DNA from: Cacajao melanocephalus
Taxonomy: Eukaryota > Chordata > Mammalia > Primates > Pitheciidae
Direction of reading: 5' to 3'
Assembly (NCBI GenBank): GCA_963573385.1
Contig: CAUYLG010041463.1
Location: forward strand, 18,244 to 82,243
DNA length: 64,000 nucleotides
The notes beneath the pieces were generated by a model, which worked only from the letters and a program-made list of their open reading frames with translations, was not told the origin of the DNA and searched no databases. How positions within the stretch are numbered: the first letter of the stretch is position 1; each line of letters starts with the position of its first letter. The position numbers were made by a program, and so were the translations under genes. This document shows positions 32,841-46,958 of this stretch, in pieces.

Positions 32841-33013
32841 CTTTTTGCTTCCTTCCTTCCTTCTTTCCTTTTTTCTCTCCCTCCCTCCCTCTCTCCCTCT
32901 CCTCTTTCTCTCCTTGCTTCCTTCCTTTTTTCCTTCCTTCCTTTCTTCCTTCCTTCCCTCCCTCCTTTCTTCTTCTTTTTCTTTTCTTTCTCTCTCTCTC
33001 TCTTTCTTTCTTC
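32841..33013 (+). repeat. Polypyrimidine (CCTT/CTTT)n tract
   Basis: About 173 bp almost entirely C and T, with TTCC, CCCT and CT runs. It is the antisense A-tail expansion of the Alu fragment that follows. It opens long Pro/Ser/Leu/Phe frames in all three frames. Confidence 0.95.
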
Positions 33014-33177
33014 AGAGTCTTCCTATGTTCCCCAGGCTGGAATGCAGTGGCTATTCACAGATGCAATCATAGCTCACGGCAACCTTGAACTTCTGGGCTC
33101 AAGTGATCCTCCTGCCTCAACCTCCCAAGTCCCAAGTTTACGACTGCAGGTGCACATCACCACACCCAACTTGCAGC
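33014..33177 (-). mobile_element. Alu monomer-size fragment, antisense
   Basis: 'gttccccaggctggaatgca', 'ctcacggcaaccttgaactt', 'tgatcctcctgcctcaacct'. Only about half an Alu, old; ends near 'cacacccaacttg'. Confidence 0.85.
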
Positions 33178-33671
33178 AAGGTTGCTATGACCCAGTCTTG
33201 GGTGCTCATGGATGTCACTTCTGCCACATTCTATAGGTCAAGCAAGTTGCTAAGGTCTGCCCAGATTCACAGGAAGTGAAATAGCCTCTGCTTCTCAATA
33301 GTATGTCCATCATTTTCAATCCACCATGCTGCCCCGGGCTTCCCAAATAGTATGTTAAAGACTCAAAGTCAGAAAGACAGGAACATGAGCACTGCTTCCT
33401 GGCACTGTAAACATGTCCATTTTAAACACCAACTTACACTCCTCTCCGACTATACCCACAGATCTAGGAGTTGGAGTTGGATATAATTGTTTCTGCCTTC
33501 CAACATTTCTCTCCACTTTCTTCTGGAAACAAACCCCCCTTTCTTGAGGGGACCCACAGGTACTTAGAACTAGCCTGTGGAGAGTTAACAGCACACACTT
33601 GATTTCTCTCTGAGAGCTCACGCCCGAAGCACAATAAATGTTTGATGACTGAGTGAGTGGATCAAGGAATA
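33178..33671. other. Unassigned stretch with repeat scraps
   Basis: 33,190-33,300 has an LTR-like phrase ('gtcacttctgccacattcta'). 33,600-33,660 ends like an L2 3' tail ('cacaataaatgtttgatgac'). No gene. Confidence 0.35.
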
Positions 33672-33880
33672 ATTCCAGCAGAAATAAACATGTGTATTAC
33701 GTGCCAGGCACTGTGCGAAGGAGTTTATATTCACTTACTCATTTAACCCTCATTACAACTTTATGAAGTGGCTATTAGGTTTATTGCCATTTTACAGATG
33801 AGGAACCTGAGTCATTTGCCACATGGGTAACAAGTAGTAAGTCAGAGATTCCAGGCCAGAGCCGTCTGACTTTGCATCTG
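33672..33880 (-). repeat. MIR SINE, antisense
   Basis: 'tattacgtgccaggcactgt', 'catttaaccctcattacaac', 'attttacagatgaggaacct' and 'gatgaggaacctgagtcatt'. Confidence 0.9.
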
Positions 33881-33984
33881 ACGTTCTGAAATGCTCTACA
33901 ACTGGACAGAGGGAAAGAAAAGCAGTCAGTACCCACTGCGGTCCCTATTTACTAAGTACTTCTGGATGCAAGATTCATGGGTTA

Positions 33985-34205
33985 CTCTTTATTGTTTTCT
34001 CTATGCCAGGCTTTGTTCTAAGAACTGCGTTTACTCATTCAACCCTCACAGCAACCTCATCATGTAGGGATTATGATAATTGAGGAAACTGAGGCACAGC
34101 AACGTGAATTAACCTACCCAGTGCCACATGGCTTGTTGTTAGAAGCACAGTCAGGATTTGAACTCAGGACTCTGGCCCCAAGAGCTATGCTCTCCTCCAT
34201 TTGGC
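33985..34205 (-). repeat. MIR SINE, antisense
   Basis: 'ctctatgccaggctttgttc', 'attcaaccctcacagcaacc', 'ttgaggaaactgaggcacag' and 'caggatttgaactcaggact'. Confidence 0.9.
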
Positions 34206-36055
<1,850 letters not shown>

Positions 36056-36261
36056 AAACATTTAAGGATATAAAATGATCTCATCTCACCATCCAGACCC
36101 ACATCCTCCCCAGAGGGGGTGTCTTTCCCAGCCAAAGCCCACCTACCTCCTGCTCACCCTGTTTGGTTTTCAGCCATGACTTTCACTCTGACCTCTAATT
36201 AAAGTGAGACTATTAAAGGTCAATATTCCCAAAAGTGGAACAGAATTTCTGGGTTTCCCTG
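36056..36261. other. Single-copy stretch
   Basis: Nothing recognised. Confidence 0.35.
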
Positions 36262-36440
36262 CATGTGGCCATACAGCCTTTGGAGTCAGAAAGACATGGG
36301 TTCAAATCCCAGCTTCACCACTTTAGCAGCTGTGTGACTTTGTGCAGGGGAGGTCACCTCTCTGTGCTTCAGTTTCCCTATCTGCAACATGGGGCTAATA
36401 ATAGCATCTTACAGAGATGTGAGGATTGGAGGGATAAGTT
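36262..36440 (+). repeat. MIR SINE
   Basis: Very clear: 'tggagtcagaaagacatggg', 'ttcaaatcccagcttcacca', 'agctgtgtgactttgtgcag', 'gtgcttcagtttccctatct'. Confidence 0.92.
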
Positions 36441-36643
36441 ATATCCGTGCTTCTCAAGTGGGGCTGATTTTGGTCCCAAGGGACAATGAACAATGTTTGG
36501 AGGCATTTTGGGCTGTCACAGCTGGGGCAATCGTACCGGCATCTAGTGGATAGAAGTCAGAGATGCCGCTCAACACCCTACAATGCACAGGACATCCGTC
36601 CCTCTTTTTACCAGAATTATCTGGTACAAAATGTCAACAGTGC

Positions 36644-37526
<883 letters not shown>

Positions 37527-37649
37527 ATTAATAGTGCTGCTTTTGAGAAACCCTGACCTAAGTAAATCATATAGCACTGAAGTGGAGATAGAGTAGCTAC
37601 CCTCAAAATGTTAGTTCTTTTCTATTTTCTTTCTTTTTTATTGATTAAT

Positions 37650-37946
<297 letters not shown>

Positions 37947-38044
37947 TAATCACCCAAGATTTTACCTGTTACAGTTATCCCAGGTGATGTGTTGTAAGAA
38001 AAAAATATTAATTAAAAAATGTGAGGTAATGAGAAACAGGTCCT

Positions 38045-38735
38045 ATGCCCTCCAATAGAAATATGACAGTTGTCACGATATTATTTTTATTTTTGCATTT
38101 TTAACAGCTTTATTGAGCTATCACCAACATATACAACTATCTGTATATATTTAAAGTGTACACCTTAATTTTTTTCTTATTTAATTTTTAAAATTTGAGA
38201 TTCAGGGGGGTGCATCTGCAGGTTGGTGACATGGGTAGATTGTGTGATGTCGAGGTTTGTGTTTCTAAGTACCCTGTCACCCCCAGTGGTGAATGTAGAA
38301 GCTGGTAGGTAGTTTTCCAGCCCTTTCCCCACACCCTCCCTCTCCTCTCTTGGAATCCCCAGTGTTTACCATTTCCATCCTTGTGTCCCTGTGTACCCAA
38401 TATTTAGTTCCTACTTATAAGTGAGAACACACACATGTAATTTTAAACTTTCCAGTAGTCACATTAAGAAAGGAAAATAAAACAGGTGAAATAACATTAC
38501 AATACTGTAGACATTTTATTTAACCCAACATATTGAAGATAGGATTATTTCAACAAGAAATCAATATAAAATATGAATGAGCTATTATATACTCTTTTTT
38601 TTTTGTACTGGAAATGCAAAATCCCATGTTTATGTGACCCTCACAGACCATCTCAGTTTGGACTTGCTACGTGTTAAGTCCTCTGTAGCCACAAGTGGCT
38701 CGTGGCTGTGGTGTGGAACAACACACAGGTTTTCC
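38045..38735 (+). mobile_element. MITE-like element split by antisense L1
   Basis: Pieces 38,045-38,085 ('ccctccaatagaaatatgac') and 38,436-38,735 ('atgtaattttaaactttcca', 'catttaacccaacat'-like, 'gccacaagtggctcgtggct') belong to one old element, related to 29,155-31,262. Family name uncertain. Confidence 0.6.
38086..38435 (-). mobile_element. L1 fragments, antisense
   Basis: 'taacagctttattgagctat' is an antisense old L1 phrase. 'tgtacccaatatttagttcc' and 'tacttataagtgagaacaca' belong to an antisense L1 3' region. Possibly two L1 fragments joined near 38,165. Confidence 0.7.
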
Positions 38736-39158
38736 GTGTTAGACGAAAACTTTTCCACTCACAGGTCAGATTGGGAAGGGGAATAAAGATAAGGAGAAAC
38801 AGGATGAAAGGAAGGTAGGAAGGGAATCTTCCAGAGCATACCAGCAGGAAATAGAACTAATATCTCCAAAAAAGGCCTGGAGCCTGTGGTCTGCCTCTCT
38901 GCCCCCAGCTGCTGGAGACAGTGTCCACACTCTGTCTCTCCAGGTCAACCTGGTTCCACTGGAGGGCAAAGACAAGCCCAGCTTGGGGCCTCAAGAGTGG
39001 TGGACACTGACTGCCCAGGCTGGGGAGCTTGTTTCCCACTTGCTGCCCACAGCAGGAACACACGGGCACCGGGGAGGACCACAACCCCCAGCCCCATGAA
39101 ATCAAAGATACTGTTTGCATAAGCCTCATCCAAGCCTGGCTCTTGCAATATTTTAAAT
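38736..39158. other. Single-copy stretch
   Basis: No repeat or gene recognised; slightly GC-rich from 38,880 to 39,100. Confidence 0.4.
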
Positions 39159-39462
39159 TTTGTTTATTTTTGAGAGACAAGGTCTTGTTCTGTTGTCTAG
39201 TCTGGAGTGCAGTGGTACCATCCCAGCTCACTGCAGCGTCAAACACCTGGGCCCAAAGGAGCCTCCTGCCTCAGTTTCCCCAGCAGCTGAAAGTACAGGT
39301 ATGCAACTACCACACTTAGCTAATTTAAAAAAAAATTGTTGGTAGAGATGGGGTCTGACTATGTTGCCGGGGTTGGTCTCAAATTCCTGATCTCAAGCAA
39401 GGCTTCTTCCTTGGCCTCCCAAAGTGCTGGGAGTACAGATGTGAGTCACCATGCCCAGCCCT
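39159..39462 (-). mobile_element. AluJ-like SINE
   Basis: Antisense old Alu ('gtctggagtgcagtggtacc', 'gcctcccaaagtgctgggag'). Flanked by TGCAATATTTTAAAT at 39,144-39,158 and 39,465-39,479, its target-site duplication. Confidence 0.94.
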
Positions 39463-39737
39463 CCTGCAATATTTTAAATCATCTTTGGCTTAGGGAGGCT
39501 GAATGCCTGCTTGTTTCATCAAGCAACTCCCTGCCTGAGACAAAGCCTATTTCTACGGCTAATATGATGAAGCGTTTGGGGAGTGCTGAATCTGTTAGGG
39601 ACCAAAGTGGTTTCCCAGTGTCATCAGCTGAAATCTGGATGAGTGTACAGCTCCGGGCTCAGGGTAGAGGCCCCAGGATCAGTGGGTGAATTCCCAGACC
39701 GACTGCTGAGTCAGGGCAGCCCTGTTAAGACCACCTG

Positions 39738-39845
39738 CAAGGTGCTTAAGAGCACAAGCAGTGGGATTGGGCTTCCTGGATCCTCATCCCCACTCTGCCA
39801 CTTGCCATCTGACGATGGGAAAGCAATTTAATTCCTCTGAGCCCT
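39738..39845 (+). repeat. MIR fragment
   Basis: 'gcttaagagcacaagcagtg', 'catccccactctgccacttg' and 'tttaattcctctgagccc'; the 3' half is cut by an L1. Confidence 0.8.
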
Positions 39846-39849
39846 TCTT

Positions 39850-40560
39850 TTTTCTATTTTTTTAAAATTTTTAGTTGACATATGATAATTGTATGAATTT
39901 ACGGAATAAGAGGTTTACACTGTGAGATGATTACATCAAACTGATTAACATATTCATAATCTCACATACTTATCTTTTTTTTTCCTTCTGATGGCAACAT
40001 TTAGAATCTACTCTTTTAGGGCCAGGCATGGTGACTCACACATGTAATTGCAACACTTTGTGAGGCCGAGGGAGGAAAATCACTTGAAACCACAAGTTTG
40101 AGACTAGCCTGGGGAACATAGCAAGACCTCGTCACTGTAAAAAATAAAAATGTTAGCCGGGCATGGTGGCGTGTGCCTGTAGTGCCAGCTACTTGGGAGG
40201 CTAAGGTGGCAGGCTCGCTTGAGCCAAGAGTTCAAGGTTGTGGTAAGCTAGGATTACGCAACTGCGCTCCAGCCTGGGCAGCAGAGAAAGACCCTATCTC
40301 AAAAAATAAATAAATAAAATCTGCTGCTTTAGTAATTTTGAAATGTACGTTATTGTTATCTATAGCCACCATGCTGTACAATAAATCTCCAAAGCCTATT
40401 CCTTCAGTAAAACGGAAATTTTGCACCCTTTGAATAACTTCTCCCCATCCCACCCCGCCCGACCCCAGCCCCTGATAACCACCTCCTACCCTCTCCTTCT
40501 ATGAATTCTACTTTTGTAGATTCTACATAGAATTGAGATTGTGCAGTACTTATGTTTCTA
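39850..40560 (-). mobile_element. L1 3' end, antisense, split by an Alu
   Basis: Left part ('gttgacatatgataattgta', 'taatctcacatacttatctt') and right part ('gtaattttgaaatgtacgtt', 'atagccaccatgctgtacaa') are continuous antisense L1 sequence, separated by the Alu at 40,020-40,316. Confidence 0.85.
40020..40316 (+). mobile_element. AluJ/S-like SINE nested in L1
   Basis: Sense Alu: 'ggccaggcatggtgactcac' to 'ctcaaaaaataaataaataa'. The flanks TCTACTCTTTTA and TCTGCTGCTTTA are a diverged target-site duplication. Confidence 0.93.
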
Positions 40561-40639
40561 TGCCTGTGAGCCCCTTTCTTCATTCATAAGGTGGATGTAA
40601 GAATTGTTATTCCATTTGCCTTGGACCATCTTTTCCCAG

Positions 40640-40955
40640 ACATTGCTTGAGTCTCACATTCACATTTCCGTAGTCTTTGTTCAGATGCCACTTCCTCCAT
40701 GCAGTCTTTCAGCACTGCCTTGTTAGAAACTGTGACTCGACCCCAGCACTTGTCATTCCCTTTCCCTGCTCTGTTTCATTTTTCGTAACATTTACTACTA
40801 ACCACACTACATTATGGTTGTATACATTTTATTTGCTGTCTCTCTCTGCCTAGTAAGACCATCAGCTCCAAGAGGGCAGAGGTTTTGCCTGTTTTGTTCA
40901 CTGCTCTATTCCCGGAATGAAGCAGGTGCTCAAAAAACATTTGTTGAAATAACGT
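40640..40955 (+). repeat. L2 LINE 3' end (long)
   Basis: 'tcagatgccacttcctccat', 'cagcactgccttgttagaaa', 'gctccaagagggcagaggtt' and 'gcctgttttgttcactgctc', ending 'acatttgttgaaata'. One of the best L2 copies here. Confidence 0.92.
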
Positions 40956-40964
40956 CCTAATTAA

Positions 40965-41015
40965 GCAAGCACCTAACAGTACCTGGCACATAGTAGGTCA
41001 TTATGATTACTCAGA
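40965..41015 (+). repeat. MIR 3'-end fragment
   Basis: 'cctggcacatagtaggtcat' followed by 'tatgattac' resembles the MIR or L2 3' end. Confidence 0.5.
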
Positions 41016-41061
41016 CATTGTTCACAAATCCAGTCAATGCCACATGGTTCTACTTTACTAA

Positions 41062-41170
41062 TTCATCTAAAAATATTTCTTGTGCATATGCTACATGCCA
41101 AGGAGTGTGCTGGGTTCTAGTGATGCAGGAATGGATAAAAGGACTTATAGATCAGCAGAGGACTTCATAG
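41062..41170 (-). repeat. L2 LINE 3' end, antisense
   Basis: 'ctaaaaatatttcttgtgca', 'ctacatgccaaggagtgtgc' and 'agtgatgcaggaatggataa'. Confidence 0.7.
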
Positions 41171-41247
41171 TACCTCAGAGGTTATTGTGGAAACTGAGAG
41201 AACAAATGCATGCAAAATACTCTGCACAATCACACACACAAAGTGGT

Positions 41248-41775
41248 TGTATCAGTCAGCTTTTGCTATGATAAAGCTATGTGACAAACACCCCCAAAAT
41301 CTCAGTGGTCCTCAGCAAATAGCTATTTCTTGCTCATATCTGCAAGTTAGTCGTGCTCTATGTGTCTTGTCATTTTGCAGTCAAGGCTATACGAATGTCT
41401 CCTAATTTTTTTTGTAGAGACGGAGTCTCACTGCGTTGCCCAGGCTGGTCTCAAACTCCTGGCCTCAAGCAATCCTCTCACCGTTGCCTCAAAAAGTGCT
41501 GAGACTACAGGAGTGAGCCACTGCACCTAGCCTTCCTGCAATATGTAGGCATGCTATTCTCTTAGGAGAAAGCAAGAATTGGCAGAAACTTATCATGCCT
41601 GATGGACGCTACTGCCTGGAAATGCCACATCATCATTTTTGCCCACATTCCATTGGCCAAATAAAGCCACATGGGCAAGTCCAACATCAGCATGGTGAGG
41701 AAATGCACTCTGCCTGCTGAGCAGGAAGGGGAGAGTGAATATTTGATGGGTAATAGTATAAAATACCGTATGTTT
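41248..41775 (+). mobile_element. Ancient LTR-like repeat (copy 2 of 3), split by Alu monomer
   Basis: 'gtatcagtcagcttttgcta' and 'acacccccaaaatctcagtg' at the left; 'attccattggccaaataaag' and 'cacatgggcaagtccaacat' at the right of the Alu. Same family and orientation as 13,172-13,600 and 43,935-44,800. Confidence 0.55.
41403..41532 (-). mobile_element. Alu right-monomer fragment, antisense
   Basis: 'gtagagacggagtctcactg', 'gctggtctcaaactcctggc' and 'tacaggagtgagccactgca'. About 130 bp, a monomer-size unit. Confidence 0.88.
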
Positions 41776-41914
41776 AATAAACTTCTTTATAAGGGAGAAA
41801 AAAATGTTTCTCCCACAAAACCCCATACAGGGGGTGGTTGACAGTTATACATTTTCCCAAGGAGAGTCATCTAGATGGTGACAGAGTTGGAGGCTAGAAA
41901 CCCACTGATACTTG

Positions 41915-42368
<454 letters not shown>

Positions 42369-42373
42369 TCCCA

Positions 42374-42644
42374 TATGGGGTTGCCTAGAGAAGCAGGAGG
42401 TCTATTGTGGGGGCAGGTCATTTGTGAGCCATGAACATCCCACAGTTGTTGGGTATTTTTCAGAGACAGTAATGCTTGTGATGCCCAGTGGCTCAGTTCA
42501 GTGGGCATTTGCTGAGCTTTGGGCCACTGCCAGTGGAAATCTGCATAAGGATCCCTTGAGTGTAACATCTCAATATTTCTCTTATTGTTCCTTCTCCAGC
42601 ATCTCCTGTCCCTGATTCAGAGTTCCAGTCCTAGCAAATAAGTA
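42374..42644. other. Single-copy stretch
   Basis: Nothing recognised. Confidence 0.35.
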
Positions 42645-42760
42645 ATCCAAAATAAATGTTTATTGTGCTTCTTGATAGACTTGGTACTCTTCTAGGGGCT
42701 GGAAACACAGCAGTAAGGAAGGGAGAAATAACACTTGCTGTTAAGAAGTTTAAGTTCTAT
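42645..42760 (-). repeat. L2 LINE 3' end, antisense
   Basis: 'caaaataaatgtttattgtg', 'ttctaggggctggaaacaca' and 'gttaagaagtttaagttcta'. Confidence 0.7.
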
Positions 42761-42994
42761 GAGGGAAGGACTTTGGGCAAGTAATTCTGAGTGTAGGGAG
42801 AGTTAGGGTGGCACAGGAAACAATGGATGGGAATGAGAGAAACAGCCAAGTTGGAGATGAAGTCTTACCAAGAAAGCCACCCTTATAACACATGGTGACC
42901 AGAGCTGTGATGGAGACAAGTGTGGGAAGCTGAGAGAACCCAGTGGAGCCACCTGATCCAGGCTGGAAAGTCAGAGGTGGCTTCCTAGGGGAGA

Positions 42995-43300
42995 TACAGC
43001 ACACCATGGTGGTTGATTCTCCCAGATCCGCTCCATCAAAAGTGATTGGATGTGTCAAAGCCAATGATGGTGATGCAATTCTCCTTCCTGCCAGTGATTG
43101 GCTCAGGGAAGGACAGGAGACTAATCCTGGCCAAGGACACATGAAGGACAGTCTGTCAGGAGGCTGCTAAGAAAGTTTCTTTGTTCCAAAAACAAGGCAT
43201 AAGAAAAAAAAAATTCTGGTTTATCTGGATGTGTTCTGGGTCTGGTTATGATGCCAGGTCTGCTACAGCCACCTTGAAACATGCCTGGTGTGACACTTGC
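42995..43300 (+). repeat. Possible old LTR fragment
   Basis: 'agtgattggctcagggaagg' and 'gcaagaaagtttctttgttc'-type phrases are common in old MaLR/ERVL LTRs. Family uncertain; resembles 27,690-27,960. Confidence 0.35.
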
Positions 43301-43474
43301 AAAATACAATCACGGAAGGGACAGGGATGCTTGAGGACACCATTGAACTGCTGCTTTGATCAAACCAGGACTCTCCTCTCTCTTTACTTCTGAGGTTCCA
43401 TTCATGTGAAATGGAACTTACTGGTTCTGCCAATTTGAAGAAAGGATTTATATTAGTTGCTTCTAAGAGCTAAT

Positions 43475-43625
43475 ATAGGGGAAATCTGAGCTGGGTTTTG
43501 AAGGATGAATAAGAGTTTTCCAGGTGAAGAAGGAGAGAAAGTCGACTAAGGTAGAGTGAAAGAATCACAAGAGGCCAGGTCATGGAGGTATGCATATACC
43601 AGGCTGAGGATTCTGGCCTTACTCT
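43475..43625 (-). repeat. L2 LINE fragment, antisense
   Basis: 'gaataagagttttccaggtg', 'aagaggccaggtcatggagg' and 'ggattctggccttactctga' are the reverse complement of L2. Confidence 0.7.
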
Positions 43626-43654
43626 GAGAATGGCTTCTCTACAGATCAGGTGAG

Positions 43655-43900
43655 CCCCCTTAGGAGGCAGTACAGACCTGAGTTCCAGTCCTGCTTTCCC
43701 CACTTGAAAGCAACTGAAATTAGACAATGCACATAAAACTTCCTGAGTTTCCATTTCCCTCTCCATGAAATGAAGATACAAACACATACTTTGCAGGGCT
43801 TGGTGAGAATTAAATAAGATAAATAAGGTAATGGGTATAAAATCCTTAGCAAAGTCTCTGGAAGGGGGTATATGGTAGTCCTTATTGTTACTAGAGTTTT
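43655..43900 (+). repeat. MIR SINE
   Basis: 'gacctgagttccagtcctgc', 'ctgagtttccatttccctct', 'gagaattaaataagataaat' and 'attgttactagag'. Confidence 0.82.
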
Positions 43901-43934
43901 ATTATTTTTATACCATTGTCATCACACATACACT

Positions 43935-44800
43935 GTATTGGTTAGCCATTGCTGCCTAACAAACCATCCCCAAACTCATTGCTTTAATTGTTTTGCTCAT
44001 TGTGAGTCAACTGGTGATTCTTCTGGCCTCAGCTAAACTCACTGAAGTGTCTGGGTATAGCTGGAGGTCAGGTAGGTGGCTTTGTTGTCTTGGTGGGGCT
44101 TTTAGTTAGTTCATTTGTTTTTAGTGTTTTTGTTTTGTTTTGTTTTGAGATGGAGTCTCACTCTGTCGCCCAAGCTGGAGTGCAGTGGCCCAGGCTGGAG
44201 TTCAGTGGTGCAATCTCAGCTCACTGCAACCTCTGCCCCCCAGGTTCAAGTGATTCTCCTGCCTCAGACTCCTGAGTAGCTGGGATTACAGGTGCCTGCC
44301 ACCACACTTGGCTAATTTTTATATTTTTAGTAGAGATGGCGTTTCACCATCTTGGCCAGGCTGGTCTTCAACTCCTAACCTCGTGATCTACCTGCTTTGG
44401 CCTCCCAAAGTGCTGGGACTGGCTTTTTAGTATTTGAGGGTCAATTGGCCACAGGGTGATACAGAATGACCTTGTTTGAAATGGTTGAGGTCCCCTCCAC
44501 AAGATCTCATCTGCTAGCAGATATCCTGGGGTTGTCCCCATGGTGGCTGAGAAAGATGTCAAAAGAGAAAGTAGAAATGTTCTAGTCTTTTTGATCCCTG
44601 GGCACCCCTAGGAATTCTCAGAGTCACTTTCACTAGGCTCTATAGGCCAAAGCAAGTGACAAGGCCAGCCTAGATTCAAGAGTTTTTCGGGAACCAGACT
44701 CCACTTTTCAGTAAGAGGAGCTGCAAAAACATATTGGAAAAAGAGCAAATACAGAGAAGGCAGCAAATTGCCACCATTTCTGCATCTACCACACATAACT
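43935..44800 (+). mobile_element. Ancient LTR-like repeat (copy 3 of 3), split by Alu
   Basis: 'ggttagccattgctgcctaa' and 'accatccccaaactcattgc' at the left; 'ccaaagcaagtgacaaggcc' and 'agcctagattcaagag' at the right of the Alu. The 866-bp span includes about 295 bp of Alu. Confidence 0.55.
44127..44420 (-). mobile_element. Alu SINE with a 20-bp internal duplication
   Basis: Antisense Alu; 'aagctggagtgcagtggccc' is immediately repeated as 'aggctggagttcagtggtgc'. The 3' end of the insert lacks the last part of the left monomer. The flanks GGCTTTTAGT and GGCTTTTTAGT suggest the target-site duplication. Confidence 0.92.
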
Positions 44801-45144
44801 CTGATGTCAGGAGACCCAGAATGCCCCACTCAGAATTTGTCTGATCAGAGTCCCCAGCCAGCAAACACCCAAAAAAGGCTGTGGCCCACTCCGAAGGCCT
44901 TTCCCAACCTCCTCCTTGGCTATATTCACACATTTTGAGTGGTTCCCCTATTTATTGGTTTCAGCAGGAAGAGCCTTCCTCATCACTAGCCCCTGGAGAA
45001 CAATTAAAATCCTGTATTATCGTCCAGACCTTAATAGAAGATTCCTGAAGGCAGAAACCTGGCTTGCCTTAATTTTCCATAATTAACTCATTAAGGTACA
45101 TGGTATGGCTGCTGCTGTCCTTGGGGGCTCTCTGGGAGAAGGGA
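44801..45144. other. Single-copy stretch
   Basis: Nothing recognised. Confidence 0.35.
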
Positions 45145-45340
45145 AACTACTATTTATGGAAGACCTATTATGAGCCCAGCTGGGTGGGCGTTTTCCAGGT
45201 GTGAACCCGTTGCTTCGCTCAACAGCTTAGCCAGGTGGATATTATGATTCCCGTGTTATGAACTGTCTGAGGCCCAGAGGGGTGAAGTCACTTGCCCAAG
45301 AAAACACAGTTGGAAAGTTCCTGAACCTAGGTTAGTGGTT
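45145..45340 (-). repeat. MIR SINE, antisense
   Basis: 'aagacctattatgagcccag', 'tgtctgaggcccagaggggt' and 'gaagtcacttgcccaagaaa'. Confidence 0.82.
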
Positions 45341-45526
45341 AGTTACTTACAGGGCCGTACCTGGACAGGTTCCAAAGAAATCGAAGGTGCAAGTCAATGT
45401 AGACTCCTTTCTCTGGGCAAAACGGGCCTCCTGAGGTGACGTGATTCAATCACAAGTGTCTCCGCTAGCCACTATCAGAGTGCTTGGAACCTCTCCACTA
45501 ATTGTTCCCTTCACTGGGCATTCTTT
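45341..45526. other. Single-copy stretch
   Basis: Nothing recognised. Confidence 0.35.
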
Positions 45527-45746
45527 TTTCCATCACTGTCACCAAAAATTAGCACCAGGCAAGGAGACCCTGTTAGAATACAAATAGTGTGCAGCCATAA
45601 TTAGTTAAAAAACAGTGTCCTGAGCTTCCCCTTAGACCTTTTAAAACAAACTCTTTAGGAATGAGGGCCTGGAATCTGTATTTTAATATTTTCCTCTGCA
45701 GGTAATTCTGATGTAAAAGCCACTGACAACATCCTGCATGGAAAGA
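45527..45746 (+). repeat. 220-bp direct duplication, copy A
   Basis: About 86% identical (my hand count: 29 differences in about 207 aligned bases) to 46,500-46,717. Shared words include 'tataattagttaaa' and 'taattctgatg', and the end 'cactgacaacatcctgcatg'. The right part resembles a diverged MER20-like hAT element. Confidence 0.88.
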
Positions 45747-46224
45747 TACCCACACGGTGTTGTTGTTGTTATTAGGTGAATACAGCAAATTGTCTAAGGC
45801 TTGACCCCATATTTGACAAAGAGATCTCAAATAGGCCAAGAAAAAGTCTGAACATACTGACAGTGGAAAGTTCCTACTCAGAGAGGGGTGATGGAGCTAG
45901 GTCACGATTATCTGCATGGCTTGAGCATTGTGCAAAGAGCACGTATTCCCTTGCAGTCAGAAAAAGCAGTAAGAATCTTTTTTTTTGAAAGAAAGGAAAA
46001 GGGAGGAGCAAATATCCTTGAAAGAGAGAGTGGGCTTCGGCAGTTGGGAGGCAGCACTGAAGAAAATCTCTGACTGTGGCAGCTAGCTGAGAGCTAAGCC
46101 TTGTGGGGAAAAGTTTTGGTGTAAGCATCTAGGGGAGAAATACTGGGGTTGGGGGGGACGTATGAAGATCTCAGCAACAAGAGACACCAAAATCCAGGTC
46201 CAACTGTTTCTGCATCCTGTAATC
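45747..46224. other. Single-copy stretch
   Basis: Nothing recognised; contains a short T8 run and a GTT run at about 45,762. Confidence 0.35.
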
Positions 46225-46958
46225 TTAACCTGCATGCTGGACATTGTGGTAGACTGCCGTGGTGGCTCCAATTCTTCATCTGTCTCTGTGCTATGTCCCT
46301 GGCCATGTGACTGTAGTGCTCCTCCTCTTTGAAGTTGGCTCCACCAAGTGACTTGCTTTTGCCAATGAGATTTTAGCTAGCATGACCCAAGATCAGGCCT
46401 AAAACGTGGTTGTGCCTATACCCCTGCCATAAGGCCATGCCCAGGCTGCCTGTTGGAGGATGAGATACATGTGGAGGAGAGTCAGTCACTGCTGTTGACA
46501 TTTCCACCGTCACCCAAAATTAGCACCTGCCAAGAAGTCCCTGTCTAAAATAGAAATAGCATGGATCTATAATTAGTTAAAACACAGTTTTCTGAGCTTC
46601 CCCTCAGGCCTTTTAAAACAGACTCTTTAGGAATGAAGCCCTGGAATCTGTATTTTAATGTTCTTCTCTGTAGGTAATTCTGATGCATAAGCCACTGACA
46701 ACATCCTGCATGGAAGGACAGGTTGACAGCCAGCTGATCCCAGACATGTAAGCATACCCAGCCAAGATCGGCAGAGCTGCCTTGCTGACCACTCAGTGGT
46801 TGCTAATGATCAATGACCAAGAAGTGCATATAAATATTATATTTACATACATACAAATTACATTTTTTATTATTTACAATTATTATATTATCATTCTTGT
46901 TTAATGTCACTGAGGTTGTTTGTTACGCAGCATTTGGTAGCAGTAAATAACTGATACA
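46225..46958 (+). mobile_element. MLT-type LTR split by duplication copy B
   Basis: Left part: 'ggccatgtgactgtagtgct', 'ttttgccaatgagattttag', 'gaggatgagatacatgtgga'. Right part: 'tgacagccagctgatcccag', then 'tgtttgttacgcagcatttg' and 'agtaaataactgatac'. This order is that of an old MaLR/ERVL LTR. Copy B of the 220-bp duplication separates the parts. Confidence 0.7.
46500..46717 (+). repeat. 220-bp direct duplication, copy B
   Basis: Partner of 45,527-45,746, 970 bp to the right, inserted in an LTR. GTTGACA occurs at both flanks (just before 46,500 and just after 46,717), which looks like a short target-site duplication. Confidence 0.88.

Noticed and set aside
32740..33236. Three overlapping 110-149 aa frames
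   Set aside because: All run through the polypyrimidine tract and an antisense Alu.
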